Source of the DNA: Pseudomonas fulva
Lineage (GTDB): Bacteria; Pseudomonadota; Gammaproteobacteria; Pseudomonadales; Pseudomonadaceae
Assembly: GCF_023517795.1 (NCBI RefSeq)
Contig: NZ_CP082928.1
Coordinates: 558,001-622,000, forward strand
Length of the DNA stretch: 64,000 nt
Direction: 5' to 3'
This document shows, piece by piece, positions 37,825 through 49,166 of this stretch (position 1 is its first letter; every line of letters starts with the position of its first letter). The notes beneath the pieces were generated by a model. It saw only the letters and a program-made list of their open reading frames with translations. It did no database searches and was not told the origin of the DNA. The position numbers were made by a program, and so were the translations under genes.

Positions 37825-37874
37825 GGCAGACGCCCCAGCGCGCGCAGCGCTGCAATGGTGTGAGTCAGCTTCAT
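37821..37874 (-). CDS. Possible 17-codon upstream ORF coupled to the thioesterase gene
   Basis: ATG at 37872-37874 encodes MKLTHTIAALRALGRLP. Its TGA at 37821-37823 overlaps the thioesterase ATG (37822-37824) as ATGA. AAGGGAAG lies 8 bases upstream as a possible ribosome binding site. The thioesterase start itself has no clear Shine-Dalgarno, so it may be translated by reinitiation from this leader. Confidence 0.4.
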   Translation of the reverse strand: MKLTHTIAALRALGRLP

Positions 37875-37985
37875 GGGGTGGCTTCCCTTGTCGACGGAAC
37901 GAGCCTGACCTTAGGGGCTAAGCCTTGCGCAACGCAAGGTCTGCATCAACAAAGCGGCCAGCACTTTTCGGGCGCGCAAAAACAA

Positions 37986-38013
37986 AAGGGCCACTTCGTG
38001 AGAAGTGACCCTT
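37986..38013 (-). terminator. Terminator of the Ala-Glu tRNA operon
   Basis: On the minus strand AAGGGTCACTTC pairs with GAAGTGGCCCTT (one mismatch) around a TCAC loop and is followed by TTGTTTTTG. It lies 25 bases beyond the last tRNA-Glu. Confidence 0.82.
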
Positions 38014-38038
38014 AAAAATCCCGCAGAGCGGGCAAAAA

Positions 38039-38114
38039 TGGCGTCCCCTAGGGGACTCGAACCCCTGTTACCGCCGTGAAAGGGCGGTGTCCTAGGCCAC
38101 TAGACGAAGGGGAC
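38039..38114 (-). tRNA. tRNA-Glu (TTC), copy 2
   Basis: 76 bases with encoded CCA. Acceptor GTCCCCT/AGGGGAC, anticodon loop CTTTCAC with TTC, T-arm GGTTCGAGTCC. Last gene of the operon. Confidence 0.97.
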
Positions 38115-38162
38115 GAAACCTTCGAAGAACAAGGCCAGCACTCGGCTGGCCTTGTCGTGGAT

Positions 38163-38238
<76 letters not shown>

Positions 38239-38287
38239 AGAACCTTGCGGTCTGGCTGCAATGCCTAAGCACTGCAGCTGGAAATAA

Positions 38288-38363
38288 TGGCGTCCCCTAG
38301 GGGACTCGAACCCCTGTTACCGCCGTGAAAGGGCGGTGTCCTAGGCCACTAGACGAAGGGGAC
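38288..38363 (-). tRNA. tRNA-Glu (TTC), copy 1
   Basis: 76 bases with CCA, the same sequence as the downstream copy. The exact end may be off by one base. It is the second gene of the operon. Confidence 0.96.
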
Positions 38364-38422
38364 GCAAATGCCCTTCTTTACAACTCAACCCGCTCCTTAG
38401 AACCGGTTGTGGCATCCGAGAT

Positions 38423-38498
<76 letters not shown>

Positions 38499-38516
38499 AT
38501 CTCGAGGACGGGGCGC

Positions 38517-38545
38517 ATGTTAAGTGCGCCCCTGCACCCTGTCAA
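38517..38545 (-). promoter_or_regulatory. Sigma-70 promoter of the Ala-Glu tRNA operon
   Basis: Minus strand TTGACA (38540-38545), a 17-base spacer and TAACAT (38517-38522), followed by a GC-rich discriminator GCGCCCCGTCC. This is a near-consensus stable-RNA promoter, likely under stringent control. Confidence 0.9.
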
Positions 38546-38644
38546 CAAAATTTTAGCCGGTGGTGCATTTTTTTTCGCTGACATAACAAACACTTACCGC
38601 AAACCGCTGGCTGCCGGCCGCCCACGGCGACCGGCGGCCGAAAA

Positions 38645-40126
38645 TCAGCCGATGCTGGCCAGCAGTTTTTCCCACTCCTTGTTCTCCTTCTTCGACACGC
38701 CACCGAGCAGCTCGATGGCCTGGCGCAGGCGGAAACGGGTAAGGTCCGGGCCGAGAATCTCCATGGCGTCGAGCACCGATACCGAACTGGCCTGGCCGGT
38801 GACGGCGGCGAACATCAGTGGCATGGCATCACGCAGTTTCAGCTCCAGATGCTCGACCACCGCCTGGATGCACCCGGTGATGCGCTCCTTTTCCCACTGG
38901 CGCAGCGCTTCGAGCTTCCATAGAACCAACTGCATGAGTTGGCGTACCTGATCGTCCGACAGCTTCTTGTGGGCGAACAGTGCTTTGTCCGGCTGCACAC
39001 CGCCTGCGAAGAAGAAGCTGGCCAGTGGCGCGATCTGGCTGAAGGTTTCCACCCTGCCCTGCACGTGGGGCGCGATCTTCATCAGGTAGTCGCTGTTGAA
39101 GGCCCACTTCTGCACGCCAGCGGCGAACTCTTCGACGCTCAGGTCGCGCATCCACTGGCCGTTGAGCCAGGACAGCTTCTCCAGATCGAAGATCGGCCCG
39201 CCGAGGGAGACGCGCTGTACGTCGAAATTGGCGATCATCTCGTCGAGGGTGAATTTCTCGCGCTCGTCCGGCATCGACCAGCCCATGCGGCCCAGGTAGT
39301 TGAGCATCGCCTGGGGCAGGAAGCCCATGCGCTCGTAGAAGGTGATCGAGGTCGGGTTCTTGCGTTTGGACAGCTTGCTCTTGTCCGGGTTACGCAGCAG
39401 CGGCATGTAGCACAGCTGCGGCTTTTCCCAGCCGAAGTATTCGTACAGCAGGATCAGCTTGGGCGCCGACGGCAGCCACTCCTCGCCGCGCAACACGTGG
39501 GTGATCTTCATCAGGTGGTCGTCGACCACGTTGGCCAGGAAGTAGGTCGGCAGGCCATCGGTCTTCATCAGCACCTGCATGTCCATGCGATCCCAGGGGA
39601 TCTCCACGTCGCCGCGCAGCATGTCCGGCACCACGCAGACGCCCTCGCTCGGCACCTTCATGCGGATCACGTGGGGCTCGCCCGCTGCCAGGCGGCGCTG
39701 CACTTCCTCGTTGGAGAGCAGCAGGCCGCGGCCGTCGTAGCGCGGCGTCTCGCCACGGGCCATCTGCTCGGCACGCATCTGGTCGAGCTCTTCCGGGGTG
39801 CAGAAGCAGTAGAAGGCATGGCCTTTCTCGACCAGTTCCAGGGCGTACTTGCGGTAGATCTCGCCACGCTCGCTCTGCCGGTACGGGCCATAGGGGCCGC
39901 CGACGTCCGGGCCTTCGTTCCACTCGATGCCCAGCCAGCGCAGGGCATCATAGATCTGCTGCTCGGACTCGCGGGTCGAACGGACCTGATCGGTATCCTC
40001 GATGCGCAGGATGAACTCGCCGCCGTGCTGCCTGGCGAAGCACAGGTTGAACAGGGCGATGTAGGCGGTGCCGACGTGAGGATCGCCGGTGGGCGACGGA
40101 GCGATGCGGGTACGAACGGTGGTCAT
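38645..40126 (-). CDS. gltX: Glutamyl-tRNA synthetase
   Basis: A 493-residue class I synthetase. The HIGH-type motif is [13 protein letters not shown] near residues 9-21 and the KMSKS-type motif is KLSKRK near 255. The C-terminal anticodon-binding half is complete. It charges tRNA-Glu, and two tRNA-Glu genes lie immediately downstream, an arrangement conserved in Pseudomonas. It starts at ATG 40126. Confidence 0.98.
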   Translation of the reverse strand: MTTVRTRIAPSPTGDPHVGTAYIALFNLCFARQHGGEFILRIEDTDQVRSTRESEQQIYDALRWLGIEWNEGPDVGGPYGPYRQSERGEIYRKYALELVEKGHAFYCFCTPEELDQMRAEQMARGETPRYDGRGLLLSNEEVQRRLAAGEPHVIRMKVPSEGVCVVPDMLRGDVEIPWDRMDMQVLMKTDGLPTYFLANVVDDHLMKITHVLRGEEWLPSAPKLILLYEYFGWEKPQLCYMPLLRNPDKSKLSKRKNPTSITFYERMGFLPQAMLNYLGRMGWSMPDEREKFTLDEMIANFDVQRVSLGGPIFDLEKLSWLNGQWMRDLSVEEFAAGVQKWAFNSDYLMKIAPHVQGRVETFSQIAPLASFFFAGGVQPDKALFAHKKLSDDQVRQLMQLVLWKLEALRQWEKERITGCIQAVVEHLELKLRDAMPLMFAAVTGQASSVSVLDAMEILGPDLTRFRLRQAIELLGGVSKKENKEWEKLLASIG

Positions 40127-40320
40127 GGAAAGTCCCGAGCAGGTAAGACTGAAAATGGCATGGGCTGGCCCCGCACCCAGACCGCATGAGCGGTCGGCGC
40201 AGGCGCCATGGATGACGCGAGAAAGCGAAGGGAACGAATATTAACAGGCCAGCCCCGGCTGGCTCCAGCGAAGCTGGGCGCCGGCCGCTGGCGAGTGTGG
40301 CACCATGGCGGGCCGCCGGG

Positions 40321-40832
40321 TCAGATGCCCGAAGCGCCACGCAGATAGCGACCCAGCGCCGCGGCGCCCTCCTCCACACTGGCGCTGCAGCCTGCCCAGG
40401 AGCAGGCGAGCATCAGGTTGCGCGGCAGGCCGAAATCCTCGATGAAGTAGCCATCGGCATCACGGCCCGCTGCGTCACCGGGCAACCACTGGCGCATGCT
40501 GCCCTTCGGCTGGAAGTACGCCCACACCGGCTTGCCCAGGGCCACCGCCGCGCCGACCTCGAATGCGGTACCGGAATCCGGCTCCGAGCCGCGAAAGGGA
40601 TTGAGGTTGGCCAGCACGGCGTCGGCATCACGGATCATCGCCAGGTTGAGCCGGCAGATCTGCGCCGCCTGCTCGGCGGGCGCCAGGCCCCCGGGCACTT
40701 CGTTATCGAACGGATAGAGCCCCTCGAGCCCCTGCTCGCGACACAGACGCTTGAGGTACTCGCCCCGCTCCACGGCATCGCTCCTGAACACGTCGAAGCC
40801 GGCCAGGTAGACCCTTGGGTGAGCTGCCGCAC

Positions 40833-40836
<4 letters not shown>
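40321..40836 (-). CDS. Nucleoside 2-deoxyribosyltransferase family protein
   Basis: 171 residues with the family pattern: [12 protein letters not shown] near the N-terminus, [38 protein letters not shown] near residues 72-109 with the candidate nucleophile Glu in GTAFEVG, and a C-terminal region ending near [19 protein letters not shown]. Family enzymes move or hydrolyse N-glycosidic bonds of (deoxy)nucleosides. The ATG overlaps the uvrB stop (40833-40836), so it is coupled to uvrB; nucleotide-pool cleaning alongside repair is a possible but untested reading. Confidence 0.85.
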
Positions 40837-42848
<2,012 letters not shown>

Positions 42849-43014
42849 AAATACCTCTGCAAAGGCTGTGACGCCACGACAACACGTGCGTCATACCTGA
42901 TGTACGCTGTCGCGACACCGAATATGGGCCGCTATACTAACGGCCCGCTTGCGCAACCCCTAATCCAGTTGCCGGGTTGCTCGATACTCACCTCACCACA
43001 GAGCTGCCGCCCCC

Positions 43015-44211
43015 ATGAGTCTGTTCTCCGCCGTCGAAATGGCTCCGCGCGATCCCATCCTGGGCCTCAACGAAGCATTCAACGCCGACAAACGCCCTGA
43101 CAAGGTCAACCTTGGCGTGGGTGTCTACACCAACGAAGAAGGTCGCATCCCGCTGCTGCGCGCCGTGGTCGAAGCGGAAGCGGCGCTCACCGCTGCCCGC
43201 GCCCCCCGTGGCTACCTGCCGATCGAAGGCATCGCCGCCTACGACCAGGCCGTGCAGAAGCTGCTGCTGGGCAACGACTCGCCGCTGATCCAGCAGGGAC
43301 GGGTGATCACCACCCAGGCCATTGGCGGCACCGGCGCGCTGAAGACCGGCGCGGACTTTCTCAAGCGCCTGCTGCCCGACGCCACCGTGGCGATCAGCGA
43401 CCCGAGCTGGGAGAACCATCGCGCCCTGTTCGAAGCCGCCGGTTTCCCGGTGCGCAACTACCGTTACTACGACGCCTTCAGCAACGGCGTGAACCGTGGC
43501 GGCCTGCTCGAGGACCTGAAGAACCTGCCGGCGCGCTCCATCGTCGTGCTGCATGCCTGCTGCCACAACCCGACCGGCGTCGACCTGACCCCCGAAGACT
43601 GGCAGGCGGTGCTGGAAATCGTGCGCGAACGCGAGCATGTACCCTTCCTCGACATCGCCTACCAGGGTTTTGGCGACGGTATTGAAGAAGACGCCGCGGC
43701 GGTACGTTTGTTCGCCCAATCTGGCCTGACCTTCTTCGTCTCCAGCTCGTTCTCCAAGTCGTTCTCGCTGTACGGCGAGCGCGTCGGCGCCCTGAGCATC
43801 GTGGTCGGCGACCAGGACGAAGGCAGCCGTGTGCTGTCCCAGGTCAAGCGGGTGATCCGCACCAACTACTCCAACCCGCCGACCCATGGTGCCAGCGTGG
43901 TCGCGGCCGTGCTCAACAACCCGCAACTGCGGGTGATGTGGGAAACCGAGCTGGGTGAAATGCGCGATCGCATCCGCACCATGCGCCTGGCCATGGTCGA
44001 GCAGCTGGCAGACCTGAACGCCAAGCGCGACTTCGGCTTCGTCGCCGAGCAGCGCGGCATGTTCTCCTATTCGGGGCTGACCACCGAGCAGGTCGAGCGT
44101 CTGCGCAGCGAATTCGGCATCTACGCCGTGGGCACCGGCCGCATCTGCGTGGCGGCCCTGAACACCCGTAACCTGCCGGTGGTGACCAAGGCCATCGCTG
44201 CCGTTCTGTAA
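43015..44211 (+). CDS. Aspartate/aromatic amino acid aminotransferase
   Basis: A 398-residue class I aminotransferase of the AspC/TyrB type. Motifs are NLGVGVYTNEEGRIPLLRAV (N-terminal substrate loop), HACCHNPTGVDLT, the PLP Lys in SSSFSKSFSLYGERVGAL near 245, and the substrate Arg in the C-terminal part (GTGRICVAAL). It transfers amino groups between glutamate and oxaloacetate or phenylpyruvates. It is divergent from uvrB, with TATACT at 42932-42937 as a possible -10. A hairpin follows its stop. Confidence 0.93.
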   Translation: MSLFSAVEMAPRDPILGLNEAFNADKRPDKVNLGVGVYTNEEGRIPLLRAVVEAEAALTAARAPRGYLPIEGIAAYDQAVQKLLLGNDSPLIQQGRVITTQAIGGTGALKTGADFLKRLLPDATVAISDPSWENHRALFEAAGFPVRNYRYYDAFSNGVNRGGLLEDLKNLPARSIVVLHACCHNPTGVDLTPEDWQAVLEIVREREHVPFLDIAYQGFGDGIEEDAAAVRLFAQSGLTFFVSSSFSKSFSLYGERVGALSIVVGDQDEGSRVLSQVKRVIRTNYSNPPTHGASVVAAVLNNPQLRVMWETELGEMRDRIRTMRLAMVEQLADLNAKRDFGFVAEQRGMFSYSGLTTEQVERLRSEFGIYAVGTGRICVAALNTRNLPVVTKAIAAVL

Positions 44212-44219
44212 GTTGCCTG

Positions 44220-44248
44220 GGGGAAGTCGGCAGATGCTTGACTTCCCC
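44220..44248 (+). terminator. Hairpin after the aminotransferase gene, overlapping the tRNA-Asn promoter
   Basis: GGGGAAGTC pairs with GACTTCCCC around an 11-base loop. There is no T-run. The second arm contains the -35 hexamer of the tRNA-Asn promoter. Confidence 0.55.
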
Positions 44249-44266
44249 TTCGTAATCAGTAGGATA
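44238..44266 (+). promoter_or_regulatory. Sigma-70 promoter of tRNA-Asn
   Basis: TTGACT at 44238-44243, a 17-base spacer and AGGATA at 44261-44266 (TAGGAT with a 16-base spacer is also possible). The tRNA begins 12 bases later. Confidence 0.65.
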
Positions 44267-44277
44267 CGCGTCGTTGT

Positions 44278-44353
44278 TCCGCGATAGCTCAGTCGGTAGA
44301 GCAAATGACTGTTAATCATTGGGTCCCTGGTTCGAGTCCAGGTCGCGGAGCCA
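44278..44353 (+). tRNA. tRNA-Asn (GTT)
   Basis: 76 bases including CCA. Acceptor TCCGCGA/TCGCGGA, anticodon loop CTGTTAAT with GTT, T-arm GGTTCGAGTCC. A single-gene transcript with its own promoter and terminator. Confidence 0.98.
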
Positions 44354-44361
44354 AATTCAGA

Positions 44362-44386
44362 AGCCTCGGTTGATCCGGGGCTTTTT
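44362..44386 (+). terminator. Intrinsic terminator of tRNA-Asn
   Basis: AGCCTCGG pairs with CCGGGGCT (one G-T pair) and is followed by TTTTTAA, starting eight bases after the tRNA CCA. Confidence 0.85.
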
Positions 44387-44420
44387 AATGCCTGCCGAAA
44401 AGCTGCCTCTGGGTGCCAGC

Positions 44421-44521
44421 GCGGTAGGGCGTACTCGCGAAGCAGTACGCCGTTGCCGCTGTGGCAGGATCGATATGGGTTGGCGGACTGTTCGCTTCGC
44501 TCCTGAATCCGCCCTACCCGC
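44421..44521. repeat. Composite inverted-repeat element
   Basis: The ends GCGGTAGGGC and GCCCTACCCGC are near-inverted copies. Inside lie two hairpins: GCGTACT...AGTACGC (44429-44450) and GGCGGA...TCCGCC (44482-44513). The GGCGGACTGTTCGCTTCGC text resembles dispersed intergenic repeats I recall in pseudomonads. No coding potential was seen. Confidence 0.55.
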
Positions 44522-44591
44522 TAAACCTCATCGGGCCATAGCATGCCGAAGAGCGGTAGTGGTACGGGGAGGACTGTCGGCGCCTATTCAC

Positions 44592-44640
44592 GGTGGGAGC
44601 GCGCCATGCGCGCGAAATCACGGGCATGGCCCGTTCCCAC
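44592..44640. repeat. REP-like paired repeat (GTGGGAGCG...CGTTCCCAC)
   Basis: GGTGGGAGCGCGCCATGCGCG and the facing CGGGCATGGCCCGTTCCCAC form an inverted pair separated by a few bases. This is the Pseudomonas REP/BIME type, in which GTGGGA cores flank GC-rich hairpins. It lies 53 bases beyond the fleR stop. The whole 44387-44693 gap contains only these repeats and no gene. Confidence 0.7.
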
Positions 44641-44693
44641 GAAGCTCGAGCGCCGTTTCTGTACAGGCCCGACATTTCAAGCCTTGCGCGAGC

Positions 44694-46094
44694 TCAGCTG
44701 GCGTAGAGATACGCCTCGACATCCATCCCGGCATCGCGCATCTGCGCCAGCTTGTAGCGCAGGGTGCGCGGGCTGATGCCCAGGCGCTCGGCCGCCTCCT
44801 TGCGACGCCCGCGCTCGGCGCGCAGGATATCGATGATCACCTGGTACTCCCGGCGCCGCAGGTCCTCACCCAAGGCGCCATCCGCCACGCTGGCGTCCGG
44901 CACTACCGGCATCGCCACGCCTGGCACCACCGCCAGCGGAGGCTGGGACGGCTGAGCGAAACCGATCGGCGCGGTCAGGCACAGATCCTGAGGTTCGATA
45001 ACGCCGTTCTGCTGGAGAATGACCGCGCGCTGGATGGCGTTGTCCAGCTCGCGCACGTTGCCCGGCCAGGCATGGCGGGTCAGGCAGGCGACCGCCTGGG
45101 GGGAAAGGCGCAGCGGTGCCAGGTTCATCTTCTTCACATATTTGGCCAGCAGCCGCTCGGCCAGCGGCAGGATATCCGCCGGACGCTCACGCAGCGGCCG
45201 CCAGGCCAGGGGGAAAACCGAAAGGCGATAGAACAGGTCCTCACGAAAACGCCCCGCCGCCACCTCGGCCGCCAGGTCGCGGTTGCTGGTCGCCAGCACG
45301 CGGATGTCCAGGCTGATCGGCTTGCGGCCGCCGACCCGCTCCACCTCACGCTCCTGCAGCACACGCAACAGTTTGGCCTGCAGGGCGAGCGGCATCTCGG
45401 AAATTTCATCGAGCAGTATGGTGCCGCCCTCGGCCAGTTCGAATTTGCCCGGCGCGCTGGCGACGGCCCCCGTGAAGGCGCCCTTCTCGTGACCGAACAG
45501 GGTGGCTTCGAGCATATTGTCCGGGATCGCCGCGCAGTTGATGGCGATGAAAGGCCCCTTGGCGCGCTGCGACTGCTGATGAAGATAACGGGCCAATACC
45601 TCCTTGCCGGTCCCCGACTCGCCGCTGATCAGCACGGTGGAATCGCTACGGGCGACCCGTGCCGCCAACTCGAGCAGTTGCAGACTGGCCGGCTCGCAGG
45701 CCACCGGACCGTCCTGCTCCGAGTCGCTGGCACGCCCGAGTGCATGGCGCGCCACCAGCGACAGCAGGGTCTTGGGCTCGAACGGCTTGACCAGATAGTC
45801 GACCGCCCCACGGCGTATCGCCTCGACGGCACGCTCGACAGCGCCGAAAGCAGTCATCAGCAGTACAGGCAACTGTGGCTGGCGTTCGCGGATGGCGCCG
45901 AGTAGCTGATGACCATCCATGCCCGGCATGTTCACATCACTGATCACCAGTCCGAACGGCTCCTGGGCGATGGCGACCAGCGCCGCTTCAGCGCAGTCGA
46001 CGGCCCGGTAATCATGACCACCGAGCTCGAGGGTGTCGGCCAGGGCTTCGCGCAGTGCGCGATCGTCTTCAACCAGCAGGACTTTGGCAGCCAT
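44694..46094 (-). CDS. fleR: Sigma-54-dependent response regulator FleR
   Basis: A 466-residue NtrC-family activator. The receiver domain (1-115) has phospho-acceptor Asp53 in ISDVNMPG and acidic DD near 10-11. The AAA+ domain has Walker A GESGTGKE (158-165) and the sigma-54 contact loop GAFTGA (206-211). The C-terminal Fis-type helix-turn-helix has [24 protein letters not shown]. FleR with FleS activates the later sigma-54 flagellar operons (hook and basal body genes) and affects adhesion. It is transcribed with fleS, three bases apart. Confidence 0.97.
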   Translation of the reverse strand: MAAKVLLVEDDRALREALADTLELGGHDYRAVDCAEAALVAIAQEPFGLVISDVNMPGMDGHQLLGAIRERQPQLPVLLMTAFGAVERAVEAIRRGAVDYLVKPFEPKTLLSLVARHALGRASDSEQDGPVACEPASLQLLELAARVARSDSTVLISGESGTGKEVLARYLHQQSQRAKGPFIAINCAAIPDNMLEATLFGHEKGAFTGAVASAPGKFELAEGGTILLDEISEMPLALQAKLLRVLQEREVERVGGRKPISLDIRVLATSNRDLAAEVAAGRFREDLFYRLSVFPLAWRPLRERPADILPLAERLLAKYVKKMNLAPLRLSPQAVACLTRHAWPGNVRELDNAIQRAVILQQNGVIEPQDLCLTAPIGFAQPSQPPLAVVPGVAMPVVPDASVADGALGEDLRRREYQVIIDILRAERGRRKEAAERLGISPRTLRYKLAQMRDAGMDVEAYLYAS

Positions 46095-46097
46095 GGG

Positions 46098-47303
46098 TCA
46101 CTCCTGAATCGTGGGGTGCGCTGGGGTAATCAGCGGCAGAATCAATAAGGCGCAGGTACCGCGACCTGGCCGCGAACGCAGCTGCAGCTCGCCCTGATGA
46201 GCGCGAGCGACTGCCTTGACCACTGCCAGCCCGAGGCCAGTGCCGGTGGTCTTGGTGGTGAAGAACGGTTCGCCCAGGCGCGCCAGCGTCAGCGCATCGA
46301 TACCGGGGCCGTCATCACTGATACACAGACGCAATGTGGAGCCGCGCCGGTAGGCATGCACCTTGAGGCGCACGCGCTGCCCCGCTGCCTGGATCGAGTT
46401 CTCGACCAGGTTCAGCAGGGCACCCACCAGCGTGTCGCGGTTGCAGAGCAGCTCGCCACCCCGGGCATCGCACTGCCAGCGAACGTCGATGCCCTGCACC
46501 ACCGACTCGCCGGCCTGCCTGAGCGCCTCGAACAATCGAGCGGGATCGAGTCGGTCCGCGAGTGGCAGCTCGCCGCGGGCGAACACCAGCATGTCGCGCA
46601 CCTGGTGTTCGAGTTCATGCAGCCGTTCTTTCAAGCGTCCGGCAAAGCGCTGCTGCTGCTCGGCCGGCAGCACCTGCTCGGTCAGGTGACTGGCATACAG
46701 CAGCGCCGCCGACAACGGCGTGCGCACCTGATGCGCCAGAGAGGCAACCATACGCCCCATGGCGCTCAGCCGCTCGTGCCGCGACAGCTGATCCTGCAAG
46801 CGACGGGTTTCCGTCAGATCGGTCAGTAATACCAACTGGCCTGGCTCGCCCTGCAGCGAGCGGGTGGAAATCGACAGACGCCGGCCATCGGCCAGGGAAA
46901 TTTCGTGACCATCATCATGCCGGGGGGCGAAACGCTGGGCGATCACGTCCCGCCAGAGCCGCCCAAGCAATGGCTCACCCAGCATGTGCCGCGCTACCGG
47001 GTTGGCTTCGCGAACAACGCCATGGCCATCGATGACCACCACGCCGCCCGGCAACAAATCCAAGAGGCTTTGCAGGCGATTGGCCAGGCGCTCCTTTTCG
47101 TTGAGCTCCTGCACACGCTGCTCAGTGACTTGGGCAAGCTGGCCAGTCAGTTCATTGACGCGATTTTCCAAGAGGCTGTACGAGCTACCTAGCCGGCTCG
47201 ACATCTGCTCGAACAAGGCCAGCGACTGCTCCAGCTCCCCACGCTCCGCACCTACCGGCGATGAGGTATCCAGGGAAACATGACGTTGCGGGCTTGGTTT
47301 CAT
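46098..47303 (-). CDS. fleS: Flagellar sensor histidine kinase FleS
   Basis: A 401-residue soluble kinase without transmembrane segments. An N-terminal coiled coil lies at about 25-80, a PAS domain at about 78-175 (LLDLLPGGVVVIDGHGVVREANPVA), and the dimerisation/phospho-acceptor motif SLAHQVRTPLS with His191. The HATPase domain has NLVENSIQAAG, DDGPGID and GTGLGLAVVKAVA. It phosphorylates FleR. A -24/-12 element is visible 40-70 bases upstream, as expected for FleQ/sigma-54 control. Confidence 0.96.
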   Translation of the reverse strand: MKPSPQRHVSLDTSSPVGAERGELEQSLALFEQMSSRLGSSYSLLENRVNELTGQLAQVTEQRVQELNEKERLANRLQSLLDLLPGGVVVIDGHGVVREANPVARHMLGEPLLGRLWRDVIAQRFAPRHDDGHEISLADGRRLSISTRSLQGEPGQLVLLTDLTETRRLQDQLSRHERLSAMGRMVASLAHQVRTPLSAALLYASHLTEQVLPAEQQQRFAGRLKERLHELEHQVRDMLVFARGELPLADRLDPARLFEALRQAGESVVQGIDVRWQCDARGGELLCNRDTLVGALLNLVENSIQAAGQRVRLKVHAYRRGSTLRLCISDDGPGIDALTLARLGEPFFTTKTTGTGLGLAVVKAVARAHQGELQLRSRPGRGTCALLILPLITPAHPTIQE

Positions 47304-47355
47304 TGCACTCTCTCGCGTGGCGAGCCGTCAGAAGGCGGTCATTTGCCAAGGAGAT

Positions 47356-47371
47356 AGCAATACTCATGCCT
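47356..47371 (-). promoter_or_regulatory. Sigma-54 promoter of fleSR
   Basis: Minus strand AGGCATGAGTATTGCT has the invariant GG and GC ten bases apart (GGCAT-N5-TTGCT). It lies 53 bases upstream of the fleS ATG, placing the start site near 47344. Confidence 0.75.
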
Positions 47372-47467
47372 GAAAATAAAACTCTTTATTTTCAATAGCA
47401 TAAGGATTTAATGGGCAGCAGACCGTCAATTGACTGACTGCAAGAGCGTTAATGCTCTGAGGGAACA

Positions 47468-47485
47468 GGTGGGCTGTAGCCCACC
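47468..47485 (-). terminator. Hairpin after fleQ
   Basis: GGTGGGCT and AGCCCACC are separated by two bases, 24 bases beyond the fleQ stop. There is no T-run, so termination strength is uncertain; the gap before fleS also carries the fleSR promoter. Confidence 0.55.
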
Positions 47486-47508
47486 CTGAAAGATTTAGGA
47501 CAGGCGAG

Positions 47509-48981
47509 TCAGTCGTCGCCCATCTCGTCTTCGCGACGGCTCATGCCGTACTTGCGCATCTTCTCGACCAGCGTGGTACGGCGGATGCGCAACCGCTCAG
47601 CAGCGCGAGCAACGACACCACCGGCATCATCAAGGGCCTGTTGAATGAGTCCCTGCTCGAGATTGCCAAGATAATCCTTGAGGTCCAGCCCCTCGGCCGG
47701 CAGCATCGCCGCCGACAACACGGATGGCGCCGACGAGGTCAGTACCGCACGCTCGTCCAGCTCATCACGCAGGCTAGCCGCCAGTTGCTCGTCTTCATCA
47801 TCGACATGACGGAATTTCTTCGGTAGCTCGCCCACACCAATCACGCCGTAGGGATGCATGATCGCCATGCGCTCGACCAGGTTGGCCAACTCACGAACGT
47901 TGCCCGCCCAGTCATGGCGACAGAGCGACATGATGGCGGCCGAGTTGAAGCGGATGGAGCCACGCTTCTCGTGCTCCATGCGCGAGATCAGCTCGTTCAT
48001 CAGCAGCGGGATATCTTCGATACGCTCACGCAGCGGCGCCATCTCGATGGGGAATACGTTGAGGCGGTAGTACAGATCCTCACGGAAGCTGCCGCTCTCG
48101 ATCATGCTCTCGAGGTTCTTGTGGGTCGCGGCGATGATGCGCACGTCGGCGTTCTGGGTCTTGTTGCTGCCCACGCGCTCAAATGTGCGCTCCTGCAGAA
48201 CCCGCAGCAGCTTGACCTGCATGGGCAACGGCATGTCGCCAATCTCGTCGAGGAACAGCGTGCCGCCGTTGGCCAGCTCGAAACGCCCGGCCCGGCTGGT
48301 AATTGCGCCGGTAAAAGCGCCCTTCTCATGCCCGAACAGCTCACTCTCCAGCAACTCAGCCGGGATGGCCCCACAGTTGACCGGCACGAACGGCGCTTCG
48401 CGGCGCTTGGAGTGATAGTGCAGATTGCGCGCGACCACTTCCTTGCCGGTGCCCGACTCGCCCAAAATCAGCACGCTGGCTTCGGTATCAGCCACCTGCT
48501 GCATCATCTGCCTGACATGCTGAATGGCGCGGCTGGTGCCTACCAGGCTGCGAAACAGATTGGGCTCGCGCTGCCGACCACGCTCACGCGCCTGGTCATA
48601 CATCTCGCGATAGACCTGGGCACGGTGCAGAGAATCGAGGAGTTTGTTGTAGCTGGGCGGCATTTCCAGAGTCGCCAACACCCGCCGACGAAAATCGTCC
48701 GGCCAATCCGTGGTGGCATGCTCGTGCAGCATCAGCACCGGCAGGTTTTCGTCCCAAGCGGCAAACTGCTTGAGCAGATCCAACGCCCCGCCCTTGAGCT
48801 GCACCTCGCCAAGCAGGACGCCCAGGATGCTTCTGCTGGAGTCGATCTGCTCCGCGACGTCACGCCACTCACTGCTGCCGCAAGCGAGATGGTCTTCACC
48901 AAGGAAATTAAGAATTACTGAAAGGTCGCGACGACGTTCGAGGTTGTCGTCGATCAGCAGAAGCTTGGTTTCACGCCACAT
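47509..48981 (-). CDS. fleQ: Flagellar master regulator FleQ
   Basis: 490 residues from the ATG giving [21 protein letters not shown]; five extra codons upstream are unlikely. The N-terminal receiver-like FleQ domain lacks the phospho-Asp ([11 protein letters not shown] at the expected place). The AAA+ domain has Walker A GESGTGK (174-180) and GAFTGA, and the C-terminal Fis-type helix-turn-helix has [24 protein letters not shown]. FleQ activates flagellar class II genes with sigma-54 and, in P. aeruginosa, binds c-di-GMP at its ATPase site with FleN to control exopolysaccharide genes. It is upstream of fleSR, as usual. Confidence 0.97.
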   Translation of the reverse strand: MWRETKLLLIDDNLERRRDLSVILNFLGEDHLACGSSEWRDVAEQIDSSRSILGVLLGEVQLKGGALDLLKQFAAWDENLPVLMLHEHATTDWPDDFRRRVLATLEMPPSYNKLLDSLHRAQVYREMYDQARERGRQREPNLFRSLVGTSRAIQHVRQMMQQVADTEASVLILGESGTGKEVVARNLHYHSKRREAPFVPVNCGAIPAELLESELFGHEKGAFTGAITSRAGRFELANGGTLFLDEIGDMPLPMQVKLLRVLQERTFERVGSNKTQNADVRIIAATHKNLESMIESGSFREDLYYRLNVFPIEMAPLRERIEDIPLLMNELISRMEHEKRGSIRFNSAAIMSLCRHDWAGNVRELANLVERMAIMHPYGVIGVGELPKKFRHVDDEDEQLAASLRDELDERAVLTSSAPSVLSAAMLPAEGLDLKDYLGNLEQGLIQQALDDAGGVVARAAERLRIRRTTLVEKMRKYGMSRREDEMGDD

Positions 48982-49166
48982 AGTTGTTCGGCCCAAAGAG
49001 AGAAAGCCACCAAGCGCTCTAGCGCCGGCATATAGCCAGCAGTAAAGTAAATTATTGGCGCTTAGTCAATTTTATGGCGTTAAAATTTTAAATCAGAACT
49101 AAATGGAGGGATTTTGCAAAAAGATCAATCCGAGCATGCAGAAAATAGCAATAGCAAGCTACGCCC

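Noticed and set aside
42849..43014. LexA box in front of uvrB
   Set aside because: No CTG-N10-CAG palindrome could be found; only partial CTG/TGT half-sites are present.
44354..44693. Prophage or integrative-element attachment site at the tRNA-Asn 3-prime end
   Set aside because: No repeated copy of the tRNA 3-prime end, integrase or mobility gene lies in the window, so only a rearrangement with REP repeats is supported.
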